DNA from: Gemmatimonadota bacterium | GTDB lineage: Bacteria; Gemmatimonadota; Gemmatimonadetes; Gemmatimonadales; Gemmatimonadaceae | NCBI GenBank assembly: GCA_028287235.1 | Contig: JAQBQB010000010.1 | Location: forward strand, 124,001 to 188,000 | Direction of reading: 5' to 3' | Length of the DNA: 64,000 bases | Part shown: positions 32,943-41,455 of the stretch, one piece after another | Position numbering within the stretch: the stretch's first letter is position 1 | How the letters are laid out: each line of letters begins with the position of its first letter | Translations under genes and position numbers: made by a program | Notes under the pieces: generated by a model | Told to the model about the DNA's origin: nothing | Seen by the model: only the letters and a program-made list of their open reading frames with translations | Database searches by the model: none

Positions 32943-34496
32943 TCAATACCACTGGTAGGCGTTCGCGCCGATCGCCAGACCGAGCATCTCGCGAACGCGC
33001 GCGTCGTTGAACGTGCCCGCGCCGATGTAGGTCAGAAGCGCGGTGCGGGTCACGGCCGGCATCTCACCGCCGAAGAAGTTCAGGTCGACCATGTCCACCG
33101 CCGCCGCCGGCGAGCCGGCGAGATACGGCTTCGTGTCCACGGCGAGCGTCGTGGCGGAATTGAGGTTCGCCAGCGCGTTCGCGTAGTTCCAGCGCGGCAC
33201 GATGTTGCCCGCCCAGTACTCGACCTTGTCGGGAAAACCGTCGGGCGTGTCCCATGAAAAGATCGGATGGCCCATGTTCGCGAGCTGCGCGTTGATCGTG
33301 GCCATCGTCGTCACCGTCGGATTCGCCGACCGGAGCGACGACGCGGTGAAATGGAACGGCCGCTTGAACTTCATCGGCGCGGCCGGCAGCCACGAGTCGT
33401 TGAGGATCACGCGGATCATCGACTTGATGTCACCGCCCGTCGCCTTGTAGACCGACGCCACCGTCGTGACCTGCGCGTCGGTTGGATTCGGATCGAGCAG
33501 CCACTTGAGCATCTTCGTGGCAATGAAGCGCGCCGTGCTCGGATGATTCACCAGCACGTCGAGCATCTGCTCGCCTTCGTTGATTCCCGCAGCGCCGGCG
33601 GTCCCCGTCACGCTCACGCCGAGCACCGTCTTGTTGCCCGTGTCGTGAATCGCCGGGTTGAAGACGAACTGCCCCTTGCCCGTGAACGTCCATCCGGTCA
33701 ACACGCGCGACAGCTCGGCAACGTCGTTCTGCGTGTAGCCGCCGTCGACGCCGAGCGTGTGGAGCTCCATGATCTCGCGCGCGTAATTCTGATTCGGCGC
33801 GGTATTGCGGCTCGTCTGCTGGTCGAGGTACAACATCATCGACGCGCTGTGCGCGCTCGCCTTGAGCAGCGTGGGAAATTTGCCGAGCGCGTTGGCACGA
33901 ATCACGTCGCGCAGGTCGGCAACGAGTAGATAGCCGACCTTGTCGTAGTCCTGGTTGAAATGGTCGCTCCAGAATTCGACCATCCGCTGATACAACTGCC
34001 GCTGCGAGAACGCCGCGCGGTAGATCGTCGACTCCTGGAGCTGCGAGCGCAGCAGCCCCGAGTCGGCGGCGAACAACAGGTCCGACGTCTGCGACATCAA
34101 CGGCCACTTCGCGGCCACCACCGCTTCCACCGCGTCGTCGTTGATGCGCGTATGGTTCAACTGATAGTTGAGATACCCCTGGTAGCCGAGCTGCGTCGCG
34201 CGCGCGATCTCGGCCGGGGTCACGCCCATCGTTGCGCGGCGAACAAGCCGGCTCGTGCTCGTGCCCCATTCCGCGAACGCAGCCACGCTCTCGTTCGGGT
34301 GCACCATCGGAAACTCGTCGGTCGACACCGGCTCCGACGGACGGCGCGCGCGCGTCGGACGCTGCGCGCGTGCGCGGCCGGGGAGCAACGCGGTGGCCGC
34401 GAGTGCGCCGAAGAACACGAACGACCGGCGCGACGAGCGCTCGGTGTCGGCGGGGACGTTGGAAGGCTCGTGCGGCTCGGAAGTCATAGTGCGCAT
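32943..34496 (-). CDS. DUF1800 Tat-exported protein
   Basis: A 517-residue protein with Tat signal SRRSFVFFGALAATALLPG. The DUF1800 pattern is clear: LVRRATMGVTPAEIARATQLGYQGYLNYQLNH (in parts), YQRMVEFWSDHFNQD, NYAREIMELHTLGVDGGYTQNDVAELSRVLTGWTF (in parts), PSTARFIATKMLKWLLDP, and GHPIFSWDTPDGFPD. The family is always found with DUF1501; function unknown. Upstream of it is an Arg-rich linker. A second ATG at 34487 could also be used. Confidence 0.9.
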   Translation of the reverse strand: MRTMTSEPHEPSNVPADTERSSRRSFVFFGALAATALLPGRARAQRPTRARRPSEPVSTDEFPMVHPNESVAAFAEWGTSTSRLVRRATMGVTPAEIARATQLGYQGYLNYQLNHTRINDDAVEAVVAAKWPLMSQTSDLLFAADSGLLRSQLQESTIYRAAFSQRQLYQRMVEFWSDHFNQDYDKVGYLLVADLRDVIRANALGKFPTLLKASAHSASMMLYLDQQTSRNTAPNQNYAREIMELHTLGVDGGYTQNDVAELSRVLTGWTFTGKGQFVFNPAIHDTGNKTVLGVSVTGTAGAAGINEGEQMLDVLVNHPSTARFIATKMLKWLLDPNPTDAQVTTVASVYKATGGDIKSMIRVILNDSWLPAAPMKFKRPFHFTASSLRSANPTVTTMATINAQLANMGHPIFSWDTPDGFPDKVEYWAGNIVPRWNYANALANLNSATTLAVDTKPYLAGSPAAAVDMVDLNFFGGEMPAVTRTALLTYIGAGTFNDARVREMLGLAIGANAYQWY

Positions 34497-34660
34497 GCGT
34501 ATGGCCGTCCGGACGGCGTTGCGGTGATCGGCATCACGGTGACGCCGATGCGAAGCAAACTGGTGTCACTGGGATCACTGTCGTCATGGAGGACGCTCGG
34601 CGAACACCGGTGTTAAGAAGGACGATTATCGAACGACACAGTGACGCGCATCGTGTACTG

Positions 34661-34962
34661 ATGCACACTAAGATCCTGGTCCCGCTCCTCCTGGCTACGC
34701 TCGCCGCGGCATCGTCACGGCGCGCGTGCGCGTCAAGTTCACCACACCGGTCAAAGCGCCCGAAGGTCTGTGGAAGACCTCGCAGCACGTTGCCATGTTC
34801 GACTGCGCCAAGAAGAGCGTCGCCGCGAAGGAAAGCGTGTACTACTCGGACGAGGCCGGTACCAAGATCGTCCAACGAAAGGTGATCGCGCAACCAGGAT
34901 TCGGTCCGGCCATCGGCGGCTCGATGACGCAGGTGGCGCTCGACTACGTCTGTAAGAAGTGA
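34661..34962 (+). pseudogene. Frameshifted/deleted small exported protein gene (adhesin-E-like)
   Basis: ATG 34661 opens a good signal peptide (MHTKILVPLLLATLAAAS), but that frame then reads nonsense. A different frame, open from 34672, encodes a convincing mature C-terminus (TARVRVKFTTPVKAPEGLW, a Cys in MFDCAKKSV, and the end MTQVALDYVCKK) resembling surface-adhesin-E-like domains. The join occurs near 34710. The mature part also seems to lack the usual first 30 residues, so an internal deletion that shifts frame is the simplest reading. A sequencing error alone would not restore the missing segment. Confidence 0.6.
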
Positions 34963-34967
34963 CGGCC

Positions 34968-36443
34968 CTACGCGAGCGCGCGCAGCCTCGCCTCGAGTGC
35001 GACCATGGCCTGCGTATCGAGTTCGCAATATTTCAGCAGGTCGTCACGAATCTCGCGCCGCTCCTCGTCGGTCATCTCGGCGCGCTCGAAAATCATGCGT
35101 GACAGCTGCACCTGCGCGGTCAATCCCTCGGCGATCGCGAGCCCGTCGTAGGTGAGCTCGGGCACGAGCGCCGGCAGCACTTTCTTCAAGCTGAACGATC
35201 CGCCGAACTGCGGGTGATAGACGTGGTCGCGCACGATCGGCAGCAGGTCGACGATCGCGCCGGCAATCGCCAGCAGCTCCGTCGCATGCTCGGGACACGC
35301 ATCCGCCACGAGGCGGATGCACGCCTGCTCGAATTGCGCGTAGTACGCCGTGACCGTTTGCGCGCCGCGGCACGCGTCGAGTATCGCCTGCGCCGCGTCG
35401 GGACGCGGGTCGCCCGCGCCGTCGAACAGCCACGCATGATGGCGCGTCGCACCGTTCGCATCGACGACATGACAGCTCAGCTGCACCGGAATTTGATCGT
35501 ACGGACGACAGCCCGGCCATAGGGGAATCGCGGGCTGCACCGTCTCGAAGTCGAGATGCGCGACGGGCCGCGCGACGCGTGCGAGCGCGTCCAACAACGC
35601 CTCTCGCTCGACGACGACGCTTCCCTGCCGCACCGCACGCCGCTGGCGCGCCGCGATCGTGGACAGCTTCACCGAATCCGGCAGCTCGGGAATCGTCGTC
35701 CACCCCGACGCGACGAATCCATCGGCCTTCTTGCCGATGCGATAGAGCGTGCTCACGTGATGGTCGGGCAGCGGCAACCAGCAGCGCTCCATGAACGGGC
35801 ACTCGGTCGGCTTCGAGCAATGCGCGCCGGCGGCGACGGCGGGTGCGGCCGTCTCGCTCGCGACGCGAACTTGCTCGACGATCTGCCGGTCGATCGCGTC
35901 GATCTGCTCCTGCACCTTGTCGGTGACGTCTTCGCGCACGAAGAGGTTCGACAGATCGGGGTGCCGGCATTCACGGTTGAGATGCATCAACTCGTAGCGC
36001 ACGACGGGAACGCCCGACGCGCGCAGCACGCACGCCTGCACGGTGATGTCGGGAATGTGCTCGGCTTCGCTCACCGAGCTCGTGGCCTTCACCTCGATTA
36101 GCGCCCACCCGCCGTCGACGCGCTCGAGGATGTCGGTGAACACGAGCGTGTCGTTCGCGAGGAACGCGCCCTCGTAGACCGCGGAGACGTTCGTCTGCAG
36201 CGCGGCCACGGTCTCCGCGACGAGTCCGGCGATGCTGCGGCCCCGGCGTTCGACGAGATGTCCGCCCGGCACATAGCCGCGCGCTATCGCCCCCACGCGC
36301 GAGCCCTCCTTCATCCGATATCGCGCCACCTCCGACTCGCGCAGCTCCTCGGCGGCCGGGTCGTGCAGGTGCCACCAGAGCCGTTTGTGGCACTGCAGGC
36401 CCGCGAGGACGGTCTTCTTCGAGAGAGCGTAGTCGGTAAACAC
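34968..36443 (-). CDS. DUF2779 protein with Cas4-like nuclease domain
   Basis: A 491-residue protein. The N-terminal half looks like a Cas4/RecB PD-(D/E)xK nuclease: D104, E117 and K119 (VFTDILERVD, ALIEVKATS), and four Cys placed for an Fe-S cluster (C18 in LQCHKRLWW; C209, C215, C221). The C-terminal half is DUF2779: HLDFETVQPAIPLWPGCRPYDQIPVQ with a DxE pair, YYAQFEQACI and KYCELDTQAM with a late Asp, an arrangement like a DEDD exonuclease. A DNA-processing role is inferred. No CRISPR or defence genes are adjacent. Confidence 0.85.
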   Translation of the reverse strand: MFTDYALSKKTVLAGLQCHKRLWWHLHDPAAEELRESEVARYRMKEGSRVGAIARGYVPGGHLVERRGRSIAGLVAETVAALQTNVSAVYEGAFLANDTLVFTDILERVDGGWALIEVKATSSVSEAEHIPDITVQACVLRASGVPVVRYELMHLNRECRHPDLSNLFVREDVTDKVQEQIDAIDRQIVEQVRVASETAAPAVAAGAHCSKPTECPFMERCWLPLPDHHVSTLYRIGKKADGFVASGWTTIPELPDSVKLSTIAARQRRAVRQGSVVVEREALLDALARVARPVAHLDFETVQPAIPLWPGCRPYDQIPVQLSCHVVDANGATRHHAWLFDGAGDPRPDAAQAILDACRGAQTVTAYYAQFEQACIRLVADACPEHATELLAIAGAIVDLLPIVRDHVYHPQFGGSFSLKKVLPALVPELTYDGLAIAEGLTAQVQLSRMIFERAEMTDEERREIRDDLLKYCELDTQAMVALEARLRALA

Positions 36444-36547
36444 GCGTCAACGTAGGCTCCGGCCCGCCAACTCGCTACCACCTCCCTCTTCCCCAATCGC
36501 ACAGGAATCGATTAACGTGTGTTCGGTATATATTCGGGTGCAGAGAC

Positions 36548-36982
36548 ATGAAGAAAATTTGGCTCACCACCGACGGTCAGCCGCACGATTCCATCCTCGG
36601 CGTATTCACCAGTCAAACCGGAGCGGAGCGCTATCGCGATCTCCTCGTCGACCGCTATGCACTCGGCAAGAATCTCAGTCTCATGGGCAAGCCGCTCGCC
36701 CACGACGCGGGCGCGTGGCTTCTGGGCCTCGGGCCCACCGTGGCGTCCCGCACCGTCGACGACAACCTCGACTTTCTGCGCGGCGCCTGGATGGTGAAGG
36801 TCGATGAGACGTGTCGCATGGTCTCGTGCGAGTTCAGCACGAAGCTCAAGCCCGGGCAACCGCCCGCGACGTATCGCGTGGGCATTCATCGCATCTGCCA
36901 GGCGCACGGCACCACGCCGCACGCCGCCCTCGACGCGGCGCGCAAGGCGATGGTGTCGCACTTGGGCCGCGCGAGGACGTAG
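36548..36982 (+). CDS. Hypothetical soluble protein
   Basis: A 144-residue protein with no signal peptide or membrane segment. It starts KIWLTTDGQPHDSILGVFTS and includes GAWLLGLGPTVASRTVDDN and a central ETCRMVSCEF pair of Cys. I recognise no family. Codon use is like its neighbours. It follows a divergent gap after the DUF2779 gene in which TATATT (36529-36534) could be a -10 element. Confidence 0.6.
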   Translation: MKKIWLTTDGQPHDSILGVFTSQTGAERYRDLLVDRYALGKNLSLMGKPLAHDAGAWLLGLGPTVASRTVDDNLDFLRGAWMVKVDETCRMVSCEFSTKLKPGQPPATYRVGIHRICQAHGTTPHAALDAARKAMVSHLGRART

Positions 36983-36993
36983 GCCGTGCCCGG

Positions 36994-37872
36994 CTACGCT
37001 TTCGGCGACGGCAGGCTGACGACGATCGCCGTGATCATCAACACGATCGCCGCCACACCCAGCTCCGCCGTTGCCGAGCGCTTGATGGCCGACGCGGCTT
37101 CCTCGGTGCCGAGTGTTGGACGCTGGCGGCGCCAGTTCCACGCGCCGAGCGCGAACACCATGGCGACGAAGACCAGCTTGGCGATGAGCGCGTAGCCGTA
37201 CGGCGTGGTCCACAGCGAGTCGAGCCGGTGCAGGTGGGTCCAGGCCGTGATCACGCCGAACAGCACGACCACTCCACCCATCGACAGTGCAAGCGGGGAG
37301 AAGCCGTTCACCATGTCCGCCGCGATCGCCCCGCGCCTCGCGCGCGTGGGCTCGTGCTTGAGCAGCGCGCTCAATCCCGCAACGACGAGCACGAACAACG
37401 TGCCGATCCAGAGTCCCGCGGCAAGCACGTGGATCGGGTTGACGAGTGACGCCCACCTGCCAACCAGCGCCGCCCGCAACGAGCTCACGACGACGCCGAC
37501 CGCGGCGAGCACCCACCCCGCGTTGATGCGCCCCATCGCGAGCGCAAACCCAACCAGTGCGAGCAGGAGAAACCCGAGCTGCGCCGCGGTCTGCACGTCG
37601 CTCGTCACGAATGCCGTCACGCCAAGGTGTTTCTTGGCGGCAGCTCCCGGCAGCTGCCAGAGCAGCATCGCGAGGCTGATCAGCACTCCCACGAGACCCA
37701 TCCCCGCCGCGCGGCTCGCCGCGTCGTCGTAGAACGGCCGGTCTGTTTCTATTTCCCTGCTTTTCAGCGCGAAGAAACGAAACCCGATCGCTCCCGCGGC
37801 GAGAAACTGCGCGATGAAACCGATGAGCTGAACGATCGGCTCCGGCCATTGGATGAGCGGTTCGGCTTGCAT
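36994..37872 (-). CDS. CopD-family membrane protein
   Basis: About 292 residues with eight or so transmembrane helices. Conserved CopD elements include NPIHVLAAGLWIGTLFVLVVAGL, FSPLALSMGGVVVLFGVITAW and YGYALIAKLVFVAMVFALGAWNW. CopD proteins are linked to copper uptake into the cytoplasm in copper-resistance loci. No CopC is fused or adjacent. I start at ATG 37872; codons upstream are not hydrophobic. Confidence 0.85.
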   Translation of the reverse strand: MQAEPLIQWPEPIVQLIGFIAQFLAAGAIGFRFFALKSREIETDRPFYDDAASRAAGMGLVGVLISLAMLLWQLPGAAAKKHLGVTAFVTSDVQTAAQLGFLLLALVGFALAMGRINAGWVLAAVGVVVSSLRAALVGRWASLVNPIHVLAAGLWIGTLFVLVVAGLSALLKHEPTRARRGAIAADMVNGFSPLALSMGGVVVLFGVITAWTHLHRLDSLWTTPYGYALIAKLVFVAMVFALGAWNWRRQRPTLGTEEAASAIKRSATAELGVAAIVLMITAIVVSLPSPKA

Positions 37873-37976
37873 GCGTTCGGATCTCCGGAAGTGTGTTGGG
37901 CCCGGTGCGCACGGATCGCGCCACCGTGAACCTGACACCGACCTGTCCAACCACCCTGAGTGGCTTATTATCCGCC

Positions 37977-38357
37977 ATGCGCAAATCATTGTCGTCCCTC
38001 ATCATGCTCGGACGTCTGCTCGGAGTCGTGCAGATCGTCGTCGGCCTCGGCATGTGGTTCGGTATGTTGGCCGGCGCCGTGGCGTTCCACACGGCGGTCG
38101 GCTCCCTGTTCGTTCTCGTGCTGTGGGTCGTCGCGGGGATCGCGCTGTTCGCCCTGCCGAAGCGCGGCGTCGCGCTCTTTGCGCTGCTCTGGGGCGCGCT
38201 GGTGCTCTGGTTCGGCATGGCGCAAATGACGCTGCTGCCGGGCAGCGCGCACTGGGCCATCCGCGTGGCGCACCTGCTCGTGGGCGTCGCGGCAATGGGA
38301 CTGCTCGAAGCGCTCGGCGGCGCGGTGAAGCGCCACAAGGCTGACGTGACGCCGTAG
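37977..38357 (+). CDS. Small integral membrane protein
   Basis: A 126-residue protein with four predicted transmembrane helices (LIMLGRLLGVVQIVVGLGMW, VGSLFVLVLWVVAGIALFAL, GVALFALLWGALVLWFG, VAHLLVGVAAMGLLEALGG) and a short basic tail. No family is recognised. It is divergent from the CopD gene. Confidence 0.65.
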   Translation: MRKSLSSLIMLGRLLGVVQIVVGLGMWFGMLAGAVAFHTAVGSLFVLVLWVVAGIALFALPKRGVALFALLWGALVLWFGMAQMTLLPGSAHWAIRVAHLLVGVAAMGLLEALGGAVKRHKADVTP

Positions 38358-38400
38358 CTATTGTAGCGGGCGAACGCGGGGCGGTCGTGACACCGCTTAT

Positions 38401-41037
38401 CTATTGCAACACCTCGCGCGGATCGACCGACGTCGCCCGGCGTGCCGGCAAATACGCCGCAGCCGCCGCGACGAGCGCCATGAATACCGCCGCTCCCACC
38501 AGCACGTGCGGATCGGTGGGGCTCACCTGAAAGACCAGCGACTGCATCACGCGCGACAGCGCGAGCGCACCCGCCAGTCCCACGGCGACGCCGACCGCCG
38601 TGACGCCAAGCCCCTGCTTCATGACCGACAGCCGGATACGGCCCCTCGGCGCGCCGAGGGCCATTCGAATGCCGAACTCCCGCGCGCGCATGCGTACGGC
38701 GTATGAGAGAACTCCAAACAACCCGAGCGCCGCGAGGCCGAGGGCGACGAGCGCGAAGCAGACGAGAATGCGCATCGTGAACACACGCGTCGCCGTGCCG
38801 CGACCAATCGCGTCGGTGAGCGGCATCGGGTGATACATCACGAGCTGCGGATCGAGCGCGGCGAGTGCCGCGCGGACGTCGGGCACCAGCGTCATCGCCG
38901 GTCCGGCCGCCGACACGACCTGCGTGAGCGCCCAGTTGCGATCGCCCGCGAACTGTGCGTGCGCGTGATAGACGTAGCTGTCGCGCTTCCCTTCCGCGTC
39001 CACTGCCACGTCGGGCACCACGCCAATCACCTCGCAATCGAGACCGCCCGTGTTCAACCGCTGTCCGATCGGATCCACACCGGGAAAGATCCGGTCGGCG
39101 GTGCTCTTGCTCACGACCACCTTGTGCGACGATCTCGCATCGTCGCGGCCGTCGAAGATCCGGCCCGCGACCAGCGGAATGCCGACGGCGCGAAAGTAGT
39201 CGCCGGAAATGACCCGCTCCTCCGCGCCGATGCTGCCGGCGCGCGAATTGGCCACCGGACCGGTGAGCGCCTGCACGCCCCAGGAGTTGTAGCCGCCGGT
39301 CGCCGGCAGCTTGGACACGCCGCCCGCCGCGCGCACGCGCGGAATGGCTTCCACCGCGCGCGCGAAGCGCTCGTACAACGCGCCGCGCGCCGTTGAATCG
39401 TAGCGCGCGCCCGGGAGATTGAGCTCGAACGCAAGCACGTCGTTCGTCGCAACGCCAAGGTCGATCTGGCGAATACGCTCGAAGCTCACGAGCAACAGTC
39501 CCGCGCCGACGAGCAGGATGAACGCGAGCGCCACCTGCGATACGACGAGACCGGCGCTCAGCCGGCTCTGCCCACTGCTGCCGGCCGTCGAGCGCGTCTG
39601 CTCGCGCAGCACGTCGCCCGGTTGGGTGCGCGCCGCGCGCAACGCCGGCGCGAGGCCGAAGACGATCGCGCTCAGCGAGGCGACGCCCAACGAGAACACG
39701 AGCAGCCGCGGATCGAGCGACAGCTGCTCGAGCCGTGGAATCGTACCCGCGCCCAATACGACGATCGCCGACATCGCCAGCCGGGCCACGACCAACCCGG
39801 CGACGTCTCCGAGCAGCGCGAGCGTCAAGCTCTCGACCAGCAGTTGTCGCACCAGTCGCGAGCGGTCGGCGCCGAGCGCCGTGCGGAGCGCGAACTCGCG
39901 CCCGCGCTCCGACCCGCGCACGAGCAGCAGATTGGCGATGTTGACGCAGACGAGCAGCAGGATGAGCCCCACCGCGCCGAGCATGAGCTCGAGCGAGCGG
40001 CTCACCGGTGCCACGACGTCGCTCTTGAGCGGCTCGATGCCGGTGTGCTTCTCCTTCGCGGCCGGATACTGCACGCCCAGCGCGCGATCGAGCCCGTCGA
40101 CCTCGGCCTGCGCACGCGCGACGGTGACGTCCGGGCGGAGGCGTCCGATGATCGTGAGATAGTGGTTCGATGCGTTCGACGCATCCTTCCCGGGTGTGAC
40201 GTCGATCGGCACGAGCGCGTCGATCGCGCCCGCTACGGGATCGGCAAACCCTGGCGGCAGCACGCCGACGATCGCGTGTGACTTGCCGCTCATCATCATC
40301 TGCCGTCCAACGACGGACGGATCGCCACGATACTGGCGCTGCCAGAGCGCGTCACTCAGCACGACGACGGGCGCACCGTTCTCCTCGGCCGCCTCGAAGC
40401 CGCGGCCGAGCCGGGGTGGAACCAGCGTTACGGCGAAGTAGTCGGCGCTCACGGGAAGCACGCGGATGCGCTCCGGATGCTCGGCACCGCCAATGTCGGC
40501 GCCCGACTCGCTGTACGTGAGAATCGCCGCCGTGGCCTGGAGCGACGAGAGCTGCGCGCGATAGGCGAGGAAGTGCACCGGCGTGACGAAGCCGCGCGGC
40601 GCGCTGGCGCGTCCGTACGCCTGATACAGCCGCACGAGACGCCCAGGCTCCTGGTACGGCAGCGGGCGAAGCAATACCGTGTCGATGGCGCTGAAGACGG
40701 CCGTCGTGCCGCCGATCCCGATGGCCAGCGTGAGCACGGCAACGGTGACGAAGCCGGGGCTCTTCGACAGCGTGCGGAGCGCGTGCGCGAAGTCGCCGGT
40801 GCTCTCCTCCACCCATCGCGTGCCGCGCGCGTCGCGCACCTCCTCCTTGGTGCGCTCTACGCCGCCGAGCGCGAGGAGACCGCGGCGGCGCGCTTCGACG
40901 CCGTCCATGCCGGAGCGCCGGTTCTGCGCCGTTTCCATCTCGACGTGGAAGCGGAGCTCCTCGTCCATCTCGCGCTCGTCGCGGCCGCGAAACAGGAGCG
41001 CGCGCACCCGCTCGACGATGTCTGTGAGAATGCTCAT
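38401..41037 (-). CDS. ADOP-type ABC permease (MacB/FtsX-like duplicated permease)
   Basis: An 878-residue protein. The short N-terminal domain ([20 protein letters not shown]) and [29 protein letters not shown] opening mark it as an acidobacterial-type duplicated orphan permease: two MacB-like halves, each with periplasmic domain and FtsX core ([37 protein letters not shown] in part; [45 protein letters not shown] in part). It ends in VDPREVLQ. No ATPase gene lies beside it, as is usual for these proteins. Its ATG overlaps the PadR stop. Substrate unknown. Confidence 0.92.
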   Translation of the reverse strand: [878 protein letters not shown]

Positions 41038-41384
41038 GACACCTCCGGGGTCAGTCGCGCCGTCATGACCCAGTTCACCGCCGACGACGCGCGTGCCCAC
41101 GACACGCGCTCGGCGTCGAGCTGGCGGTGGCCCGCCACGGTGAGCTCGTAGTAGCGCGCGCGGCGGTTGTTCTCCGTGGTCCGCCAGCTCGTTTTCACCC
41201 ACCCGCGGCGCTTCATGCGCACGAGCGCCGGATAGAGCGAGCCCTGGGCGACGAGAAACACGTCGCGCGAGAACTGCTGAATGCGCTGGGCAATGCCCCA
41301 CCCGTGCATCGGCTCGAGGGCTAACGTCTGGAGGGCCAACATCTCCAGCGTGCCCTGCAAGAGCTCGGACCGTTCGTCGGACAC
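41034..41384 (-). CDS. PadR-family transcriptional regulator
   Basis: A 116-residue winged-helix protein: ELLQGTLEMLALQTLALEPMHGWGIAQRIQQ, GSLYPALVRMKRRGWVKTSW (pieces of the classic PadR signature), and YYELTVAGHRQLDAE. The AAGGAG Shine-Dalgarno at 41391-41396 (first base shared with a nearby GTG) sets the start at GTG 41384. It precedes and overlaps the ADOP permease gene, a common pair, and probably represses both through the inverted repeat at 41402-41435. Confidence 0.92.
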   Translation of the reverse strand: MSDERSELLQGTLEMLALQTLALEPMHGWGIAQRIQQFSRDVFLVAQGSLYPALVRMKRRGWVKTSWRTTENNRRARYYELTVAGHRQLDAERVSWARASSAVNWVMTARLTPEVS

Positions 41385-41401
41385 GCGCACTCCTTCATAT
41401 G

Positions 41402-41441
41402 GTCTGGAGGAGCAATATACGAGGCTTCTCCAGACGGTCAA
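41402..41441 (-). promoter_or_regulatory. PadR promoter with overlapping inverted-repeat operator
   Basis: Reading the minus strand, TTGACC (41436-41441) and TATATT (41414-41419) are separated by 16 nt, a good sigma-70 promoter. An inverted repeat CTTCTCCAGAC (41425-41435) / GTCTGGAGGAG (41402-41412), 10 of 11 matching, straddles the -10. Autorepression by the PadR protein is inferred. Confidence 0.7.
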
Positions 41442-41455
41442 CAGGAGAGTGCGCC

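Noticed and set aside
34968..36443. Cas4-like domain as evidence of a CRISPR system
   Set aside because: The domain is fused to DUF2779, and no other cas gene or repeat array is present.
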